NCBI RefSeq assembly: GCF_037543845.1
Contig: NZ_JBBIFX010000001.1
Coordinates: 682,001 to 746,000 of the forward strand
Length of the DNA stretch: 64,000 bases
From: Gymnodinialimonas ulvae
GTDB lineage: Bacteria; Pseudomonadota; Alphaproteobacteria; Rhodobacterales; Rhodobacteraceae
Direction: 5' to 3'
The notes below the pieces were generated by a model. The model made no database searches and was not told the DNA's origin. It saw nothing but the letters and a program-made list of their open reading frames with translations. Positions 25,192 to 35,630 of the stretch are shown here, piece after piece. A program made the translations under genes and the position numbers. Every line of letters begins with the position of its first letter. Position 1 is the first letter of the stretch.

Positions 25192-26184
25192 ATGAGCTTC
25201 AACGCCTTGATGGTCGAAAAGGATGACGAGGGCAAAACCAGCGCCTCGATCCAGCAAATCACCGAAGACCAATTGCCCGCGGGCGACGTGACGGTGGCCG
25301 TCGAATATTCCACCGTGAACTACAAGGACGGGTTGTGCATCGGGCCGGGCGGCGGGCTTGTGCGCCATTATCCGCATGTGCCGGGCATCGACTTCGCGGG
25401 GACGGTCGAGGCCTCGGATGACGACCGTTACAAGCCGGGCGACAAGGTCGTGCTGACCGGCTGGCGCGTGGGTGAAGCGCATTGGGGCGGCTACGCGCAG
25501 AAGGCGCGGGTGAAGGCCGATTGGCTGGTGCCGTTGCCCGAGGGGCTGAGCACGCGGCAGGCGATGGCCGTGGGCACCGCTGGGTTCACCGCGATGTTGG
25601 CGATCATGGCACTTGAAGATCACGGCCTAAAGCCCGGAAATGGCGAGGTTTTGGTGACAGGCGCTGCCGGGGGTGTCGGTTCGGTCGCAACCGCGATCCT
25701 TGCCAATTTCGGTCATGAGGTTGCCGCGGTCACGGGCCGTCCGGAGCAGGAAGGCTACCTCAAATCGCTGGGGGCCACGCGGATCGTGGCGCGCGAGGAA
25801 TTGAACGAGACGGTCAAGCGTCCGCTGGAGGCCGAGACCTGGGCGGGCTGCGTCGATGCGGTGGGCGGCGACATGCTGGCGCGCGTCTTGGGGCAGATGA
25901 AGTACGGCGCCTCGGTCGCGGCGGTGGGCCTTGCGGGGGGCGCGGGCCTTCCGGCGACGGTGATCCCGTTTCTGCTGCGCGGGGTGAACCTGTTGGGCAT
26001 CGACTCCGTGATGCAGCCCTATGAAAACCGGGTGCGGGCGTGGAATTTCATCGCCAAGGACCTGCCCATGGACAAGCTCGAGGCGATGGTGGAGCCCGCG
26101 ACGCTGGCCGATCTGCCCGATCTTGGGCGTGCAATCCTGAAGGGGGGCGTGCGGGGCCGTGTCGTGGTGGACGTGAACGCTTGA
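25192..26184 (+). CDS. acuI: NADPH-dependent acryloyl-CoA reductase
   Basis: A 330-aa zinc-free medium-chain dehydrogenase of the YhdH/AcuI class. It reduces acryloyl-CoA, a toxic product of DMSP cleavage, to propionyl-CoA. Typical segments are YSTVNYKDGLCIGPGGG, PHVPGIDFAGTV, the nucleotide-binding VTGAAGGVGSVATAILANFG, and GIDSVMQPYENR. A GGGAGAGATGAG ribosome site precedes ATG 25192. It lies directly after dmdA and is probably cotranscribed, linking demethylation and acrylate detoxification. Confidence 0.94.
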   Translation: MSFNALMVEKDDEGKTSASIQQITEDQLPAGDVTVAVEYSTVNYKDGLCIGPGGGLVRHYPHVPGIDFAGTVEASDDDRYKPGDKVVLTGWRVGEAHWGGYAQKARVKADWLVPLPEGLSTRQAMAVGTAGFTAMLAIMALEDHGLKPGNGEVLVTGAAGGVGSVATAILANFGHEVAAVTGRPEQEGYLKSLGATRIVAREELNETVKRPLEAETWAGCVDAVGGDMLARVLGQMKYGASVAAVGLAGGAGLPATVIPFLLRGVNLLGIDSVMQPYENRVRAWNFIAKDLPMDKLEAMVEPATLADLPDLGRAILKGGVRGRVVVDVNA

Positions 26185-26395
26185 GCCAGCGACACGATTT
26201 CTTAACCGTTTGAAGGCAGGCTCACGGGGCAGGATCCGGTCGGACCGTCGGACGCGCCCGCGGGGCAGTGTGGGCTGCGTCGATCACTCACGGAACGCCG
26301 CCGATTAGACGGTCCTCACCGAAGCGACGGGACGGGCGCGGGTATTGATCCGCGTCCGTGCCGCGCGGAGGGGCGTGGTTGAGGCCTGGTGCGCC

Positions 26396-26800
26396 TTAGG
26401 GGGCGGGCCAGATCTGCGTGCCGGTCTCGTCGAGCACCGGGCCATCGGGCGGCGTGGGCAGCAGGTCAACCACCGTATGAGACGGACGGCACAGCGCCAC
26501 GCCTTTGGGCGTGCAGACGATGGGGCGGTTCACCAGGACCGGGTGGGCGAGCATCGCATCGAGGATGGCGGCATCGGATGTCGCCGGATCGGTCAGGCCA
26601 AGCTCTTCGGCGGGAGATTTCGACGTCCGCAGGGCCGTGCGCGGGGTGAGATCGGCGGCGGCAAACAGGCCAAGAAGCTGCGCCCGGCTCCAGCCGGTTT
26701 GCAGGTATTCGATAACCTCAGGCTCAACGCCCGTGGCGCGGATCAGGGTCAGGACATTGCGCGACGTGCCGCAGTCGGGGTTGTGGTGCATGACGATCAT
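26396..26800 (-). CDS. arsC: Arsenate reductase, ArsC glutaredoxin type
   Basis: A 134-aa ArsC/Spx-fold protein. The catalytic Cys is Cys10 in HHNPDCGTSRNVL. Arg residues expected to bind arsenate occur in AALRTSKSP-like (ALRTSKSPAEELG) and NRPIVCTPKG. It reduces arsenate to arsenite with glutathione and glutaredoxin. No arsenite exporter or arsR is adjacent, so it may be a housekeeping copy. Confidence 0.9.
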   Translation of the reverse strand: MIVMHHNPDCGTSRNVLTLIRATGVEPEVIEYLQTGWSRAQLLGLFAAADLTPRTALRTSKSPAEELGLTDPATSDAAILDAMLAHPVLVNRPIVCTPKGVALCRPSHTVVDLLPTPPDGPVLDETGTQIWPAP

Positions 26801-27153
26801 AGCGGCAGTGTCGCACGCGATTGTAACCGCGACATGTCAGGGCGGTGTTTTTGTGAGATGCGATGGCGCTTGGTGAGGCGCAGCAACCCGGACAGGAGCG
26901 GCGGCGATCGGAAACAGGTCGCCGCGTTCAGCAACCCAATCGCCCCATGCGCGATGTCCCGGCATTCGGCGACGTGCGCGCCGGGATAGACACGCCAAGC
27001 CGTGCAGACCTCCCGAATTTCAATGGAAGACCCCGCGCTGTGCGGTGATCAAAGTGCCCACGCCCGCCGCACCCAACGACAGGATGCGAAAGGGTTTTCG
27101 GGCCAGGCCGGATGTGGCGGCGTGGCCCAGGAATGTGGGCGGAGCGCTGCGCC
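26801..27153. other. Intergenic stretch without a supported gene
   Basis: These 353 bp lie upstream of arsC and downstream of icd, both on the minus strand. Short open frames exist on both strands but have shadow-like composition and no ribosome site. It should hold the arsC promoter, though no convincing -35/-10 pair was seen, and no clear terminator for icd. Confidence 0.5.
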
Positions 27154-28368
27154 TTAGCCCACCAGCGCCTTGTTGAGGTTCTCGTCGATCTTTTCGAGGA
27201 AACCCATGGTGGTCAGCCATTTCTGATCCGGGCCGACCAGCAGCGCGAGATCCTTGGTCATATCGCCGGCCTCGACGGTTTCGACGATCACGCGCTCCAG
27301 CGTTTCGGCGAATTCCATCAGCTTGGCGTTGTCATCGAGCTTGGCGCGGTGCTTGAGCCCGCCGGTCCACGCATAGATCGAGGCGATGGAATTGGTGGAG
27401 GTCGCCTTGCCCTCCTGGTGGTTGCGGTAATGGCGGGTGACGGTGCCGTGGGCGGCTTCGCTCTCGACGATCTTGCCATCGGGGGTCATCAGGACGGAGG
27501 CCATCATGCCGAGCGAGCCGAAACCCTGCGCCACGACGTCGGATTGCACGTCGCCATCGTAGTTCTTGCAGGCCCAGACGAAGCCGCCGTTCCATTTGAT
27601 CGCGCAGGCGACCATGTCGTCGATCAGGCGGTGTTCGTACCAGATACCCTTTTCCTCGAAGGCGTCCTTGAATTCGGCATCGAAGACCTCCTGAAAGATT
27701 TCGAGGAAGCGGCCATCGTATTGTTTCAGGATGGTGTTTTTCGTCGAAAGATAGACCGGCCAGCCGAGGTTGAGGCCGTAATTGAGCGAGGCGCGCGCGA
27801 AGTCGTAAATCGAGGCGTCGATATTATACATCGACATGAACACGCCCGCGCTGTCGGCTTTGTAGACCTCGTGTTCGATCTCGGTCCCGTCTTCGCCCAC
27901 GAATTTCATCGTCAGCGTGCCCGCGCCGGGGAACTTCATGTCCGTCGCCTTGTACTGGTCGCCAAAGGCGTGGCGGCCCACGACGATGGGCTTGGTCCAG
28001 CCGGGCACAAGGCGGGGGACGTTCTTGCAGATGATCGGCTGACGGAAAATGACGCCGCCGAGGATGTTGCGGATGGTGCCGTTGGGCGAACGCCACATCT
28101 TCTTGAGGCCGAATTCCTCGACGCGCGCCTCATCGGGGGTGATTGTGGCGCATTTGACGGCCACGCCCACGTCGAGGGTTTTCTCGGCGGCGTCGACGGT
28201 GATCTGGTCGTCGGTCGCATCGCGGCTTTCGATGCCCAGATCGTAATAGAGCAGGTCGATGTCGAGGTAGGGGAGGATGAGTTTTTCCTTGATGAACGCC
28301 CACATGATGCGGGTCATCTCGTCGCCGTCCATCTCGACGATGGGGTTGTCTACCTTGATTTTGGTCAT
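27154..28368 (-). CDS. icd: NADP-dependent isocitrate dehydrogenase, homodimeric (eukaryote-like subfamily)
   Basis: A 404-aa homodimeric IDH, converting isocitrate to 2-oxoglutarate with NADPH. The start TKIKVDNPIVEMDGDEMTRI and the segments KSPNGTIRN-equivalent (RSPNGTIRNILGGVIFRQPI), LIDDMVACAIKWNGGFVWAC and ESEAAHGTVTRHYRNHQEGK are those of the eukaryote-like class II IDH used by many alphaproteobacteria. It is complete. A second, unrelated monomeric IDH gene lies 298 bp upstream on the same strand. Confidence 0.96.
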   Translation of the reverse strand: MTKIKVDNPIVEMDGDEMTRIMWAFIKEKLILPYLDIDLLYYDLGIESRDATDDQITVDAAEKTLDVGVAVKCATITPDEARVEEFGLKKMWRSPNGTIRNILGGVIFRQPIICKNVPRLVPGWTKPIVVGRHAFGDQYKATDMKFPGAGTLTMKFVGEDGTEIEHEVYKADSAGVFMSMYNIDASIYDFARASLNYGLNLGWPVYLSTKNTILKQYDGRFLEIFQEVFDAEFKDAFEEKGIWYEHRLIDDMVACAIKWNGGFVWACKNYDGDVQSDVVAQGFGSLGMMASVLMTPDGKIVESEAAHGTVTRHYRNHQEGKATSTNSIASIYAWTGGLKHRAKLDDNAKLMEFAETLERVIVETVEAGDMTKDLALLVGPDQKWLTTMGFLEKIDENLNKALVG

Positions 28369-28666
28369 TTTGGCGGTCCTGTTGGGTCGCGTCTGGGTTG
28401 TATTCGGTTAGAGCGGAGTGGGGCGTGGGTGGCAAGGGGCGCGCCGTGCCGGGCTGTCCTTCACCCCGTTCCCCATCCCGGCAATTGGCTGGTGTCTGCG
28501 CGCGAGCATGGGGTTGGAGTGTTCTGCGGAGACGCGGTTCAGGGTCAGGTCTGCCCTGAACGCGCGTAATCGAACGTGTTCCCAGGCGTGGGGCGATCAA
28601 GGACAAGCGGCCATGGGCCGTCGCGTGGCGCGATCCTTGACAGCCCCAAGACACGGGGCGCGCGGG
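28369..28666. other. Spacer between the two IDH genes with inverted repeats
   Basis: No gene is supported here. Two inverted repeats are visible: GTTCAGGG/CCCTGAAC about 28526-28560, and TCAAGGA/TCCTTGA flanking CGGCC/GGCCG about 28598-28640. The latter may act as transcript-end structure for the monomeric IDH. A promoter for the downstream icd was not identified with confidence. Confidence 0.4.
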
Positions 28667-30859
<2,193 letters not shown>

Positions 30860-30929
30860 TGGAGGCCCTCCGGTCCGGGGTAGGAGAATTTGCGCCCGTC
30901 TTAACGGAGGCAGGGCGGTCTGGGAAGGG

Positions 30930-30947
30930 GGTATACGATGGTATACC
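30930..30947. promoter_or_regulatory. Paired GTATAC sites upstream of the monomeric IDH gene
   Basis: Two GTATAC palindromes (30931-30936 and 30941-30946) lie one helical turn apart within the larger palindrome-like GGTATACGATGGTATACC, 71-88 bp upstream of the IDH start. They match the core of the sites next to the GntR regulator at 17.4 kb. Confidence 0.55.
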
Positions 30948-31130
30948 GCGAGGCGCGGTGTCGCGGGTGAGCATCAGGGCAGAGTTCGAGAAAAGTGTGT
31001 GCTCGTTCCGGATCCGGCGGGGCCTGCGCCCTACGTTTTGAGGGCCACGCAAGGGATTGCGGCCTGTATCCACAGGGCGTTTGTGATGATATAGTATTAG
31101 ATTACAGCGTCTTGCCGGACGACGCTCACC

Positions 31131-31364
31131 CTAGGATGGCGGCGGCGCGGTGATCACGGCAAGCTTTTCCTGCAGAAGACGGCGGGCGCGGCGCTCGGCG
31201 ACGAGTGTGCGCACGGCGGTGCGGAACAGCTCTTCGGTGGTGGGGGAGGACGCGCCGACGGATTTTGCAATCGTCTCGGTCAGGGTCTCGTCGCCAAGCT
31301 TGTCAGCGGCGTCCACTGTGTCGATTGCGAGTTGTTCGGCAAGCTCTTGGGCAAGGCGGCTCAT
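31131..31364 (-). CDS. Small hypothetical protein
   Basis: A 77-aa soluble, mostly helical protein (MSRLAQELAEQLAIDTVDAA at the start; RTLVAERRARRLLQEKLAVI near the end). No family name is recognised, though similar small proteins accompany the adjacent hydrolase in related bacteria. It starts 6 bp after that gene's stop, so the two form an operon. Confidence 0.65.
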   Translation of the reverse strand: MSRLAQELAEQLAIDTVDAADKLGDETLTETIAKSVGASSPTTEELFRTAVRTLVAERRARRLLQEKLAVITAPPPS

Positions 31365-31370
31365 GTCGGT

Positions 31371-32024
31371 TTACCGTGTGTTTTCAGTCAGGCGGCGGCG
31401 GACGTAGGTCTGCACATGGTCTATCATCGGATCCATGGCGGGGTCTTCGAAGAAATGGCCCGCGCCCTCCATCTCCTCATGGGTGATCGTGATGCCCTTC
31501 TGCTCGTGCAGCTTGTCGACGAGAATGCGGGTGTCTTGCGGTTTGGCCACCCGGTCGGCGGTGCCATTGATGATCAGGCCCGAGGACGGGCAGGGGGCGA
31601 GGAACGAGAAGTCGTACATGTTGGCGGGCGGCGAGACCGAGATGAAGCCGGTGATCTCGGGACGGCGCATCAAAAGTTGCATGCCGATCCAGGCACCGAA
31701 AGAGAAACCGGCGACCCAGCAATGCTTGGAATTGGGGTTCATTGACTGCAGGTAATCGAGCGCGCTCGCGGCATCCGAGAGCTCGCCGATCCCCTGATCG
31801 TATTCGCCTTGCGAGCGGCCCACGCCCCGGAAATTGAACCGCAGCACGGTGAAGCCCATCTGATGGAAAGCGTAGTGCAGATTGTAGACGACGCGATTGT
31901 TCATCGTGCCGCCGAACTGAGGATGCGGGTGCAGGATGATCGCGATCGGAGCGTCTTTGGCCTTCTGGGGGTGATAGCGGCCTTCGAGCCGGCCTTCGGG
32001 TCCGGGGAAAATGACCTCGGGCAT
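31371..32024 (-). CDS. Alpha/beta hydrolase (COG2945-like)
   Basis: A 217-aa alpha/beta hydrolase. The oxyanion region is IILHPHPQFGGTMNN, the nucleophile Ser is in VAGFSFGAWIGMQLL, an Asp candidate lies in GTADRVAKPQD, and His is in EGAGHFFEDP. The HPHPxxGG start is typical of COG2945 hydrolases. Substrate unknown. It is divergent from the iscR-suf operon, a frequent arrangement in Rhodobacterales. Confidence 0.85.
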   Translation of the reverse strand: MPEVIFPGPEGRLEGRYHPQKAKDAPIAIILHPHPQFGGTMNNRVVYNLHYAFHQMGFTVLRFNFRGVGRSQGEYDQGIGELSDAASALDYLQSMNPNSKHCWVAGFSFGAWIGMQLLMRRPEITGFISVSPPANMYDFSFLAPCPSSGLIINGTADRVAKPQDTRILVDKLHEQKGITITHEEMEGAGHFFEDPAMDPMIDHVQTYVRRRLTENTR

Positions 32025-32217
32025 CCTGTCTCCTTCGTGTGTCTTCGCGTGCTCGGGACCTGGGCGGCTTTCTTGACGGGCCGCCTGAGTGTCCTTAGAA
32101 CGATTCCAAATTGGGGCGCGTACGTCCGCTGCGCCCCAAAGTTATCCGCAGTTAAGCGGGAGGGCCGCAAAGGTCAATCGGAAGGGCGGGTTGCGCCCTT
32201 GTTTTTCGGGGGTGACG

Positions 32218-32676
32218 ATGAAACTGAGCACCAAGGGGCGCTATGCGATGGTGGCGATGGCCGACCTTGCGCTACAGCCCGAAGACGCCCTGACGCCGTT
32301 GTCGGAATTGTCCAAGCGGCAGGACATCTCTTTGCCGTATCTCGAACAGCTCTTCGTTAAGCTGCGCCGGGCCGATCTGGTGACGTCGGTGCGTGGGCCC
32401 GGCGGAGGCTACAAGCTGGCGCGCATGGCCAGCGATATCCGCGTGGTGGAGATTTTCGAGGCGGTCGATGAGACGGTCTCGGCGCTGCACACCGGGGCGG
32501 GGGCCTCGGGCGGGGCGTCGGGCAGCCGAGCACAAAGCCTGACCAACCGGTTGTGGGAAGGGTTCTCGGCCCATGTCTATGTGTTCCTGCATCAGACGCG
32601 ATTGTCGGATGTGGTGAAGAACGATCTTGTGCCGTGCCCGGCGGTGCCGAACCTGTTTGAGTTGGTGGATGAGTAG
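32218..32676 (+). CDS. iscR: Rrf2-family Fe-S cluster regulator (IscR-like)
   Basis: A 152-aa Rrf2 regulator heading the SUF operon. The winged helix is at MKLSTKGRYAMVAMADLALQ (1-20), with recognition helix SLPYLEQLFVKLRRADLV (38-55) and wing RGPGGGYKLAR. E. coli IscR holds its [2Fe-2S] cluster with three Cys between about residues 92 and 104. Here that segment (HTGAGASGGASGSRAQS, 91-107) has none, and the only Cys is Cys140. Cluster ligation must therefore differ or be lost. It probably controls the following suf genes in response to iron or Fe-S status. Confidence 0.88.
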   Translation: MKLSTKGRYAMVAMADLALQPEDALTPLSELSKRQDISLPYLEQLFVKLRRADLVTSVRGPGGGYKLARMASDIRVVEIFEAVDETVSALHTGAGASGGASGSRAQSLTNRLWEGFSAHVYVFLHQTRLSDVVKNDLVPCPAVPNLFELVDE

Positions 32677-32734
32677 CGCGCGGGGTCGTGCGTGTCGCGG
32701 GCGGGGGCGCGACATGGCGTGGCCTGTGCGGGTT

Positions 32735-32787
32735 GAGGCTGCGGAGCCTCCGGCGGGAGTATTTTTGAAACAAGGAAGCGGGGGCGC
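32735..32787. repeat. Second copy of the dispersed intergenic element
   Basis: A GAGGCT/AGCCTC hairpin (32735-32750) is followed by GGCGGGAGTATTTTTGAAAC and then AAGGAAGCGGGGGCG. The last 30 or so bases match the element near 1374-1403 almost exactly. It lies between iscR and the cysteine desulfurase gene, where it might attenuate transcription. Confidence 0.7.
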
Positions 32788-32814
32788 GTTTTGTGGCGGG
32801 CCGGGGAGCGTGGT

Positions 32815-33858
32815 GTGAGGGCGCGGGTCTATCTTGATTGGAATGCGACCGCCCCGCTGAGGCGGGAGGCGCGGGACGCGATGGGGGCGGCTATGGATAT
32901 CTTGGGCAATCCGTCGTCTGTCCATGCGGAAGGGCGCGCGGCCAAGGCGATGATGGAGCGCGCGCGCGCGCAGGTGGCCGAGGCCTTGGGCGCGCAGGCG
33001 GCGGATGTAGTGTTTGTGTCGGGCGCGACCGAGGCGGCCGGTTTGGCGATGGCGGGGCGCGGGCTGTCGGTGGCCGGGGTGGAGCATGACGCGGTGCTGG
33101 CCTGGGGCGCGCAGGATCTGGCGGTGTCGCGGGACGGGATCGTGGCGGTGCCGGAGCCGGGGCGCGCCTGCGTGCAGGTGGCCAATTCCGAGACCGGTGT
33201 GATGCAGAAGATGCCCGCGGGGCTGGCCGTGAGCGATTGGACGCAGGGCTTTGGCAAGGTGCCGTTGGCGTTTGATTGGTCGGGGGTGGAGATGGTGTTC
33301 GTGTCGGCCCACAAGATCGGCGGGCCCAAGGGGGTCGGCGCGTTGGTGATGAAGCGCGGGCTTGATGTTGAGGCGCGCATTCGCGGCGGCGGGCAGGAGT
33401 TGGGGCGACGCCATGGGACCGAGAACCTGATCGGGATTGCCGGATTTGGGGCCGCAGCCGAGGCGGCAGCGCAAGATTTGGGGCGGGGCGTCTGGGCCGA
33501 GGTGGAAAAACTTAGAAATATTCTAGAAGGTGCTCTGGAAGCCGGCGCACAATCGACTATTTTTGTCGGGAAAGGCGCGGACAGGTTGCCGAACACGTCG
33601 ATGTTCCTCACCGAAGGGTGGAAGGGTGAGACGCAGGTGATGGCGATGGATCTGGCAGGGTTTGCTGTCTCGGCGGGCTCGGCCTGTTCGAGCGGCAAGG
33701 TCAAGGCATCGGGCGTGTTGCGCGCGATGGGGTATTCGGAGGCCGAGGCGGGATGCGCGTTGCGCGTGTCGTTGGGGCCGGAGACGACGGAGGCGGAGGT
33801 CATGGCGTTTTGCGACGCGTGGCTTGGCGCCCGAAGAAAGAAATTGGCCCCCGCCTGA
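32815..33858 (+). CDS. Cysteine desulfurase, NifS/IscS type
   Basis: A 347-aa PLP enzyme. Start VYLDWNATAPLRREA, PLP-binding Lys in SAHKIGGPKG, RGGGQELGRRHGTEN substrate-binding segment, and catalytic Cys in VSAGSACSSGKVKASG mark a group I (NifS/IscS-like) desulfurase. It supplies persulfide sulfur for Fe-S clusters or thio-modifications. GTG at 32815 with GGGGAG upstream is the probable start. A second, SufS-type enzyme ends the same operon, so the two may feed different acceptors. Confidence 0.9.
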   Translation: MRARVYLDWNATAPLRREARDAMGAAMDILGNPSSVHAEGRAAKAMMERARAQVAEALGAQAADVVFVSGATEAAGLAMAGRGLSVAGVEHDAVLAWGAQDLAVSRDGIVAVPEPGRACVQVANSETGVMQKMPAGLAVSDWTQGFGKVPLAFDWSGVEMVFVSAHKIGGPKGVGALVMKRGLDVEARIRGGGQELGRRHGTENLIGIAGFGAAAEAAAQDLGRGVWAEVEKLRNILEGALEAGAQSTIFVGKGADRLPNTSMFLTEGWKGETQVMAMDLAGFAVSAGSACSSGKVKASGVLRAMGYSEAEAGCALRVSLGPETTEAEVMAFCDAWLGARRKKLAPA

Positions 33859-33907
33859 GGGGGGCTTGCAGGAAACTGGCGCAAGTGTCGCCGCAGGAGG
33901 GTTTGAG

Positions 33908-35425
33908 ATGAGCGCGATGGAGACCGATGTGGCCGTCAAGGATGGCGTCGATCAGGACACTGTGGATGCGGTCAAGGATCTGGGCGGCAAGTACAAATAC
34001 GGTTGGAACACCGACGAGATCGAGATGGAATACGCGCCCAAGGGCGTAAACGAGGATATCGTCCGCCTGATCAGCGAAAAGAACGGCGAGCCGGAATGGA
34101 TGCTGGATTGGCGTCTGCAGGCCTTCAAACGCTGGAAGCAGATGCAGGAGCCCGAGTGGGCGATGGTCGATTACCCGAAGATCGACTATCAGGATCAGTA
34201 TTACTACGCGCGCCCCAAGAGCATGGAGGAAAAGCCGAAATCGTTGGATGAGGTCGATCCCAAGCTGTTGGAAACCTACAAAAAGCTGGGGATTCCGCTG
34301 AAGGAGCAGGCGCTTCTGGCCGGTGTGGAGCCGGGGCCGGAGGATCGCAAGGTGGCGGTCGATGCGGTCTTTGACTCTGTGTCCGTAGGCACGACGTTCA
34401 AGGCGGAGCTGGCCAAGGCGGGCGTGATCTTCTGCTCGATCAGCGAGGCAATCAAGGATCACCCGGATCTGGTGAAGAAATACCTCGGCTCGGTCGTGCC
34501 GATCACCGACAATTTCTTTGCCACGCTCAACAGTGCGGTCTTCTCGGACGGCTCGTTCGTCTACATTCCGCCCGGCGTGAAATGCCCGATGGAATTGAGC
34601 ACCTATTTCCGGATCAATGCGGAGAACACGGGCCAGTTCGAGCGCACGCTGATCATCGCGGACAAGGAGTCCTACGTCTCTTACCTCGAAGGTTGCACCG
34701 CGCCGATGCGCGACACCCACCAATTGCATGCGGCAGTTGTCGAATTGGTCGCGCTGGACGATGCGGAGATCAAGTATTCGACCGTGCAGAACTGGTTTCC
34801 GGGCGATGAGAACGGCAAGGGCGGTATCTACAATTTCGTCACCAAGCGCGCCGATTGCCGGGGGGATCGGTCAAAGGTGATGTGGACGCAGGTGGAGACG
34901 GGATCGGCGGTGACGTGGAAATATCCGTCCTGCATCCTGCGCGGCGACGACAGCCAGGGGGAATTCTACTCCATCGCGATTGCCAACAACATGCAGCAGG
35001 CCGATACCGGCACGAAAATGGTGCATCTGGGCAAGCGCACGAAGAGCCGGATCGTGTCCAAGGGGATCAGCGCGGGCAAGGCGCAGAACACCTACCGCGG
35101 GCTGGTGTCGATGCATCCCAAGGCCAAGGATAGCCGCAATTACACGCAATGCGACAGTCTTCTGATCGGTGACAAATGCGGGGCGCACACGGTGCCGTAT
35201 ATCGAGGTGAAGAATAATTCGTCGCGGGTGGAGCATGAGGCGACGACATCCAAGGTCGACGATGATCAGATGTTCTACTGCCAGTCGCGCGGCATGGACG
35301 AGGAAGAAGCCGTCGCGCTTATCGTGAACGGGTTCGCGCGCGAAGTGTTGCAGGCCCTTCCGATGGAATTCGCCATGGAAGCGCAGCAGCTTGTGGCGAT
35401 TTCGCTGGAAGGGTCGGTGGGCTGA
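33908..35425 (+). CDS. sufB: Fe-S cluster scaffold subunit SufB
   Basis: A 505-aa SufB, the core scaffold of the SufBC2D complex. Family segments include WNTDEIEMEYAPKGVNEDIV, VPITDNFFATLNSAVFSDGS, FVYIPPGVKCPMELSTYFRI and CDSLLIGDKCGAHTVPYIEV, with the Cys residues expected for cluster assembly. ATG at 33908 follows a GGAGGGTTTGAG site. Its stop is only 3 nt before the start of a 57-aa membrane peptide gene. Confidence 0.97.
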   Translation: MSAMETDVAVKDGVDQDTVDAVKDLGGKYKYGWNTDEIEMEYAPKGVNEDIVRLISEKNGEPEWMLDWRLQAFKRWKQMQEPEWAMVDYPKIDYQDQYYYARPKSMEEKPKSLDEVDPKLLETYKKLGIPLKEQALLAGVEPGPEDRKVAVDAVFDSVSVGTTFKAELAKAGVIFCSISEAIKDHPDLVKKYLGSVVPITDNFFATLNSAVFSDGSFVYIPPGVKCPMELSTYFRINAENTGQFERTLIIADKESYVSYLEGCTAPMRDTHQLHAAVVELVALDDAEIKYSTVQNWFPGDENGKGGIYNFVTKRADCRGDRSKVMWTQVETGSAVTWKYPSCILRGDDSQGEFYSIAIANNMQQADTGTKMVHLGKRTKSRIVSKGISAGKAQNTYRGLVSMHPKAKDSRNYTQCDSLLIGDKCGAHTVPYIEVKNNSSRVEHEATTSKVDDDQMFYCQSRGMDEEEAVALIVNGFAREVLQALPMEFAMEAQQLVAISLEGSVG

Positions 35426-35428
35426 TCC

Positions 35429-35602
35429 ATGCCACTGCGCCGGATCATAATGGGCGTGGCCGGTCTTTCGTTGTTGCTGGCAGTTGTGCTTGCCACGGGA
35501 ACCGGGACCCTCGGAGCACTTGATCCGACATTATGGGGCACAGGTACCGCAGAAGCGGCCTATTGCCATCGCTTCTCTTGGCTTGGACGCCCCATTTGCT
35601 GA
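35429..35602 (+). CDS. 57-aa membrane peptide between sufB and the FkbM gene
   Basis: A short frame starting 3 nt after the sufB stop: MPLRRIIMGVAGLSLLLAVV begins one hydrophobic segment (about residues 6-30), followed by a short polar tail with two Cys (YCHRFSWLGRPIC). Length, Arg-rich start and tight spacing suggest a translated single-pass or secreted peptide. No family recognised. A chance frame cannot be excluded. Confidence 0.5.
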   Translation: MPLRRIIMGVAGLSLLLAVVLATGTGTLGALDPTLWGTGTAEAAYCHRFSWLGRPIC

Positions 35603-35630
35603 GAACAAAGACCAAGATTGATTCCATGAT

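Noticed and set aside
26345..26989. Plus-strand 214-codon frame over arsC
   Set aside because: Antisense to arsC, with no recognisable domain or ribosome site.
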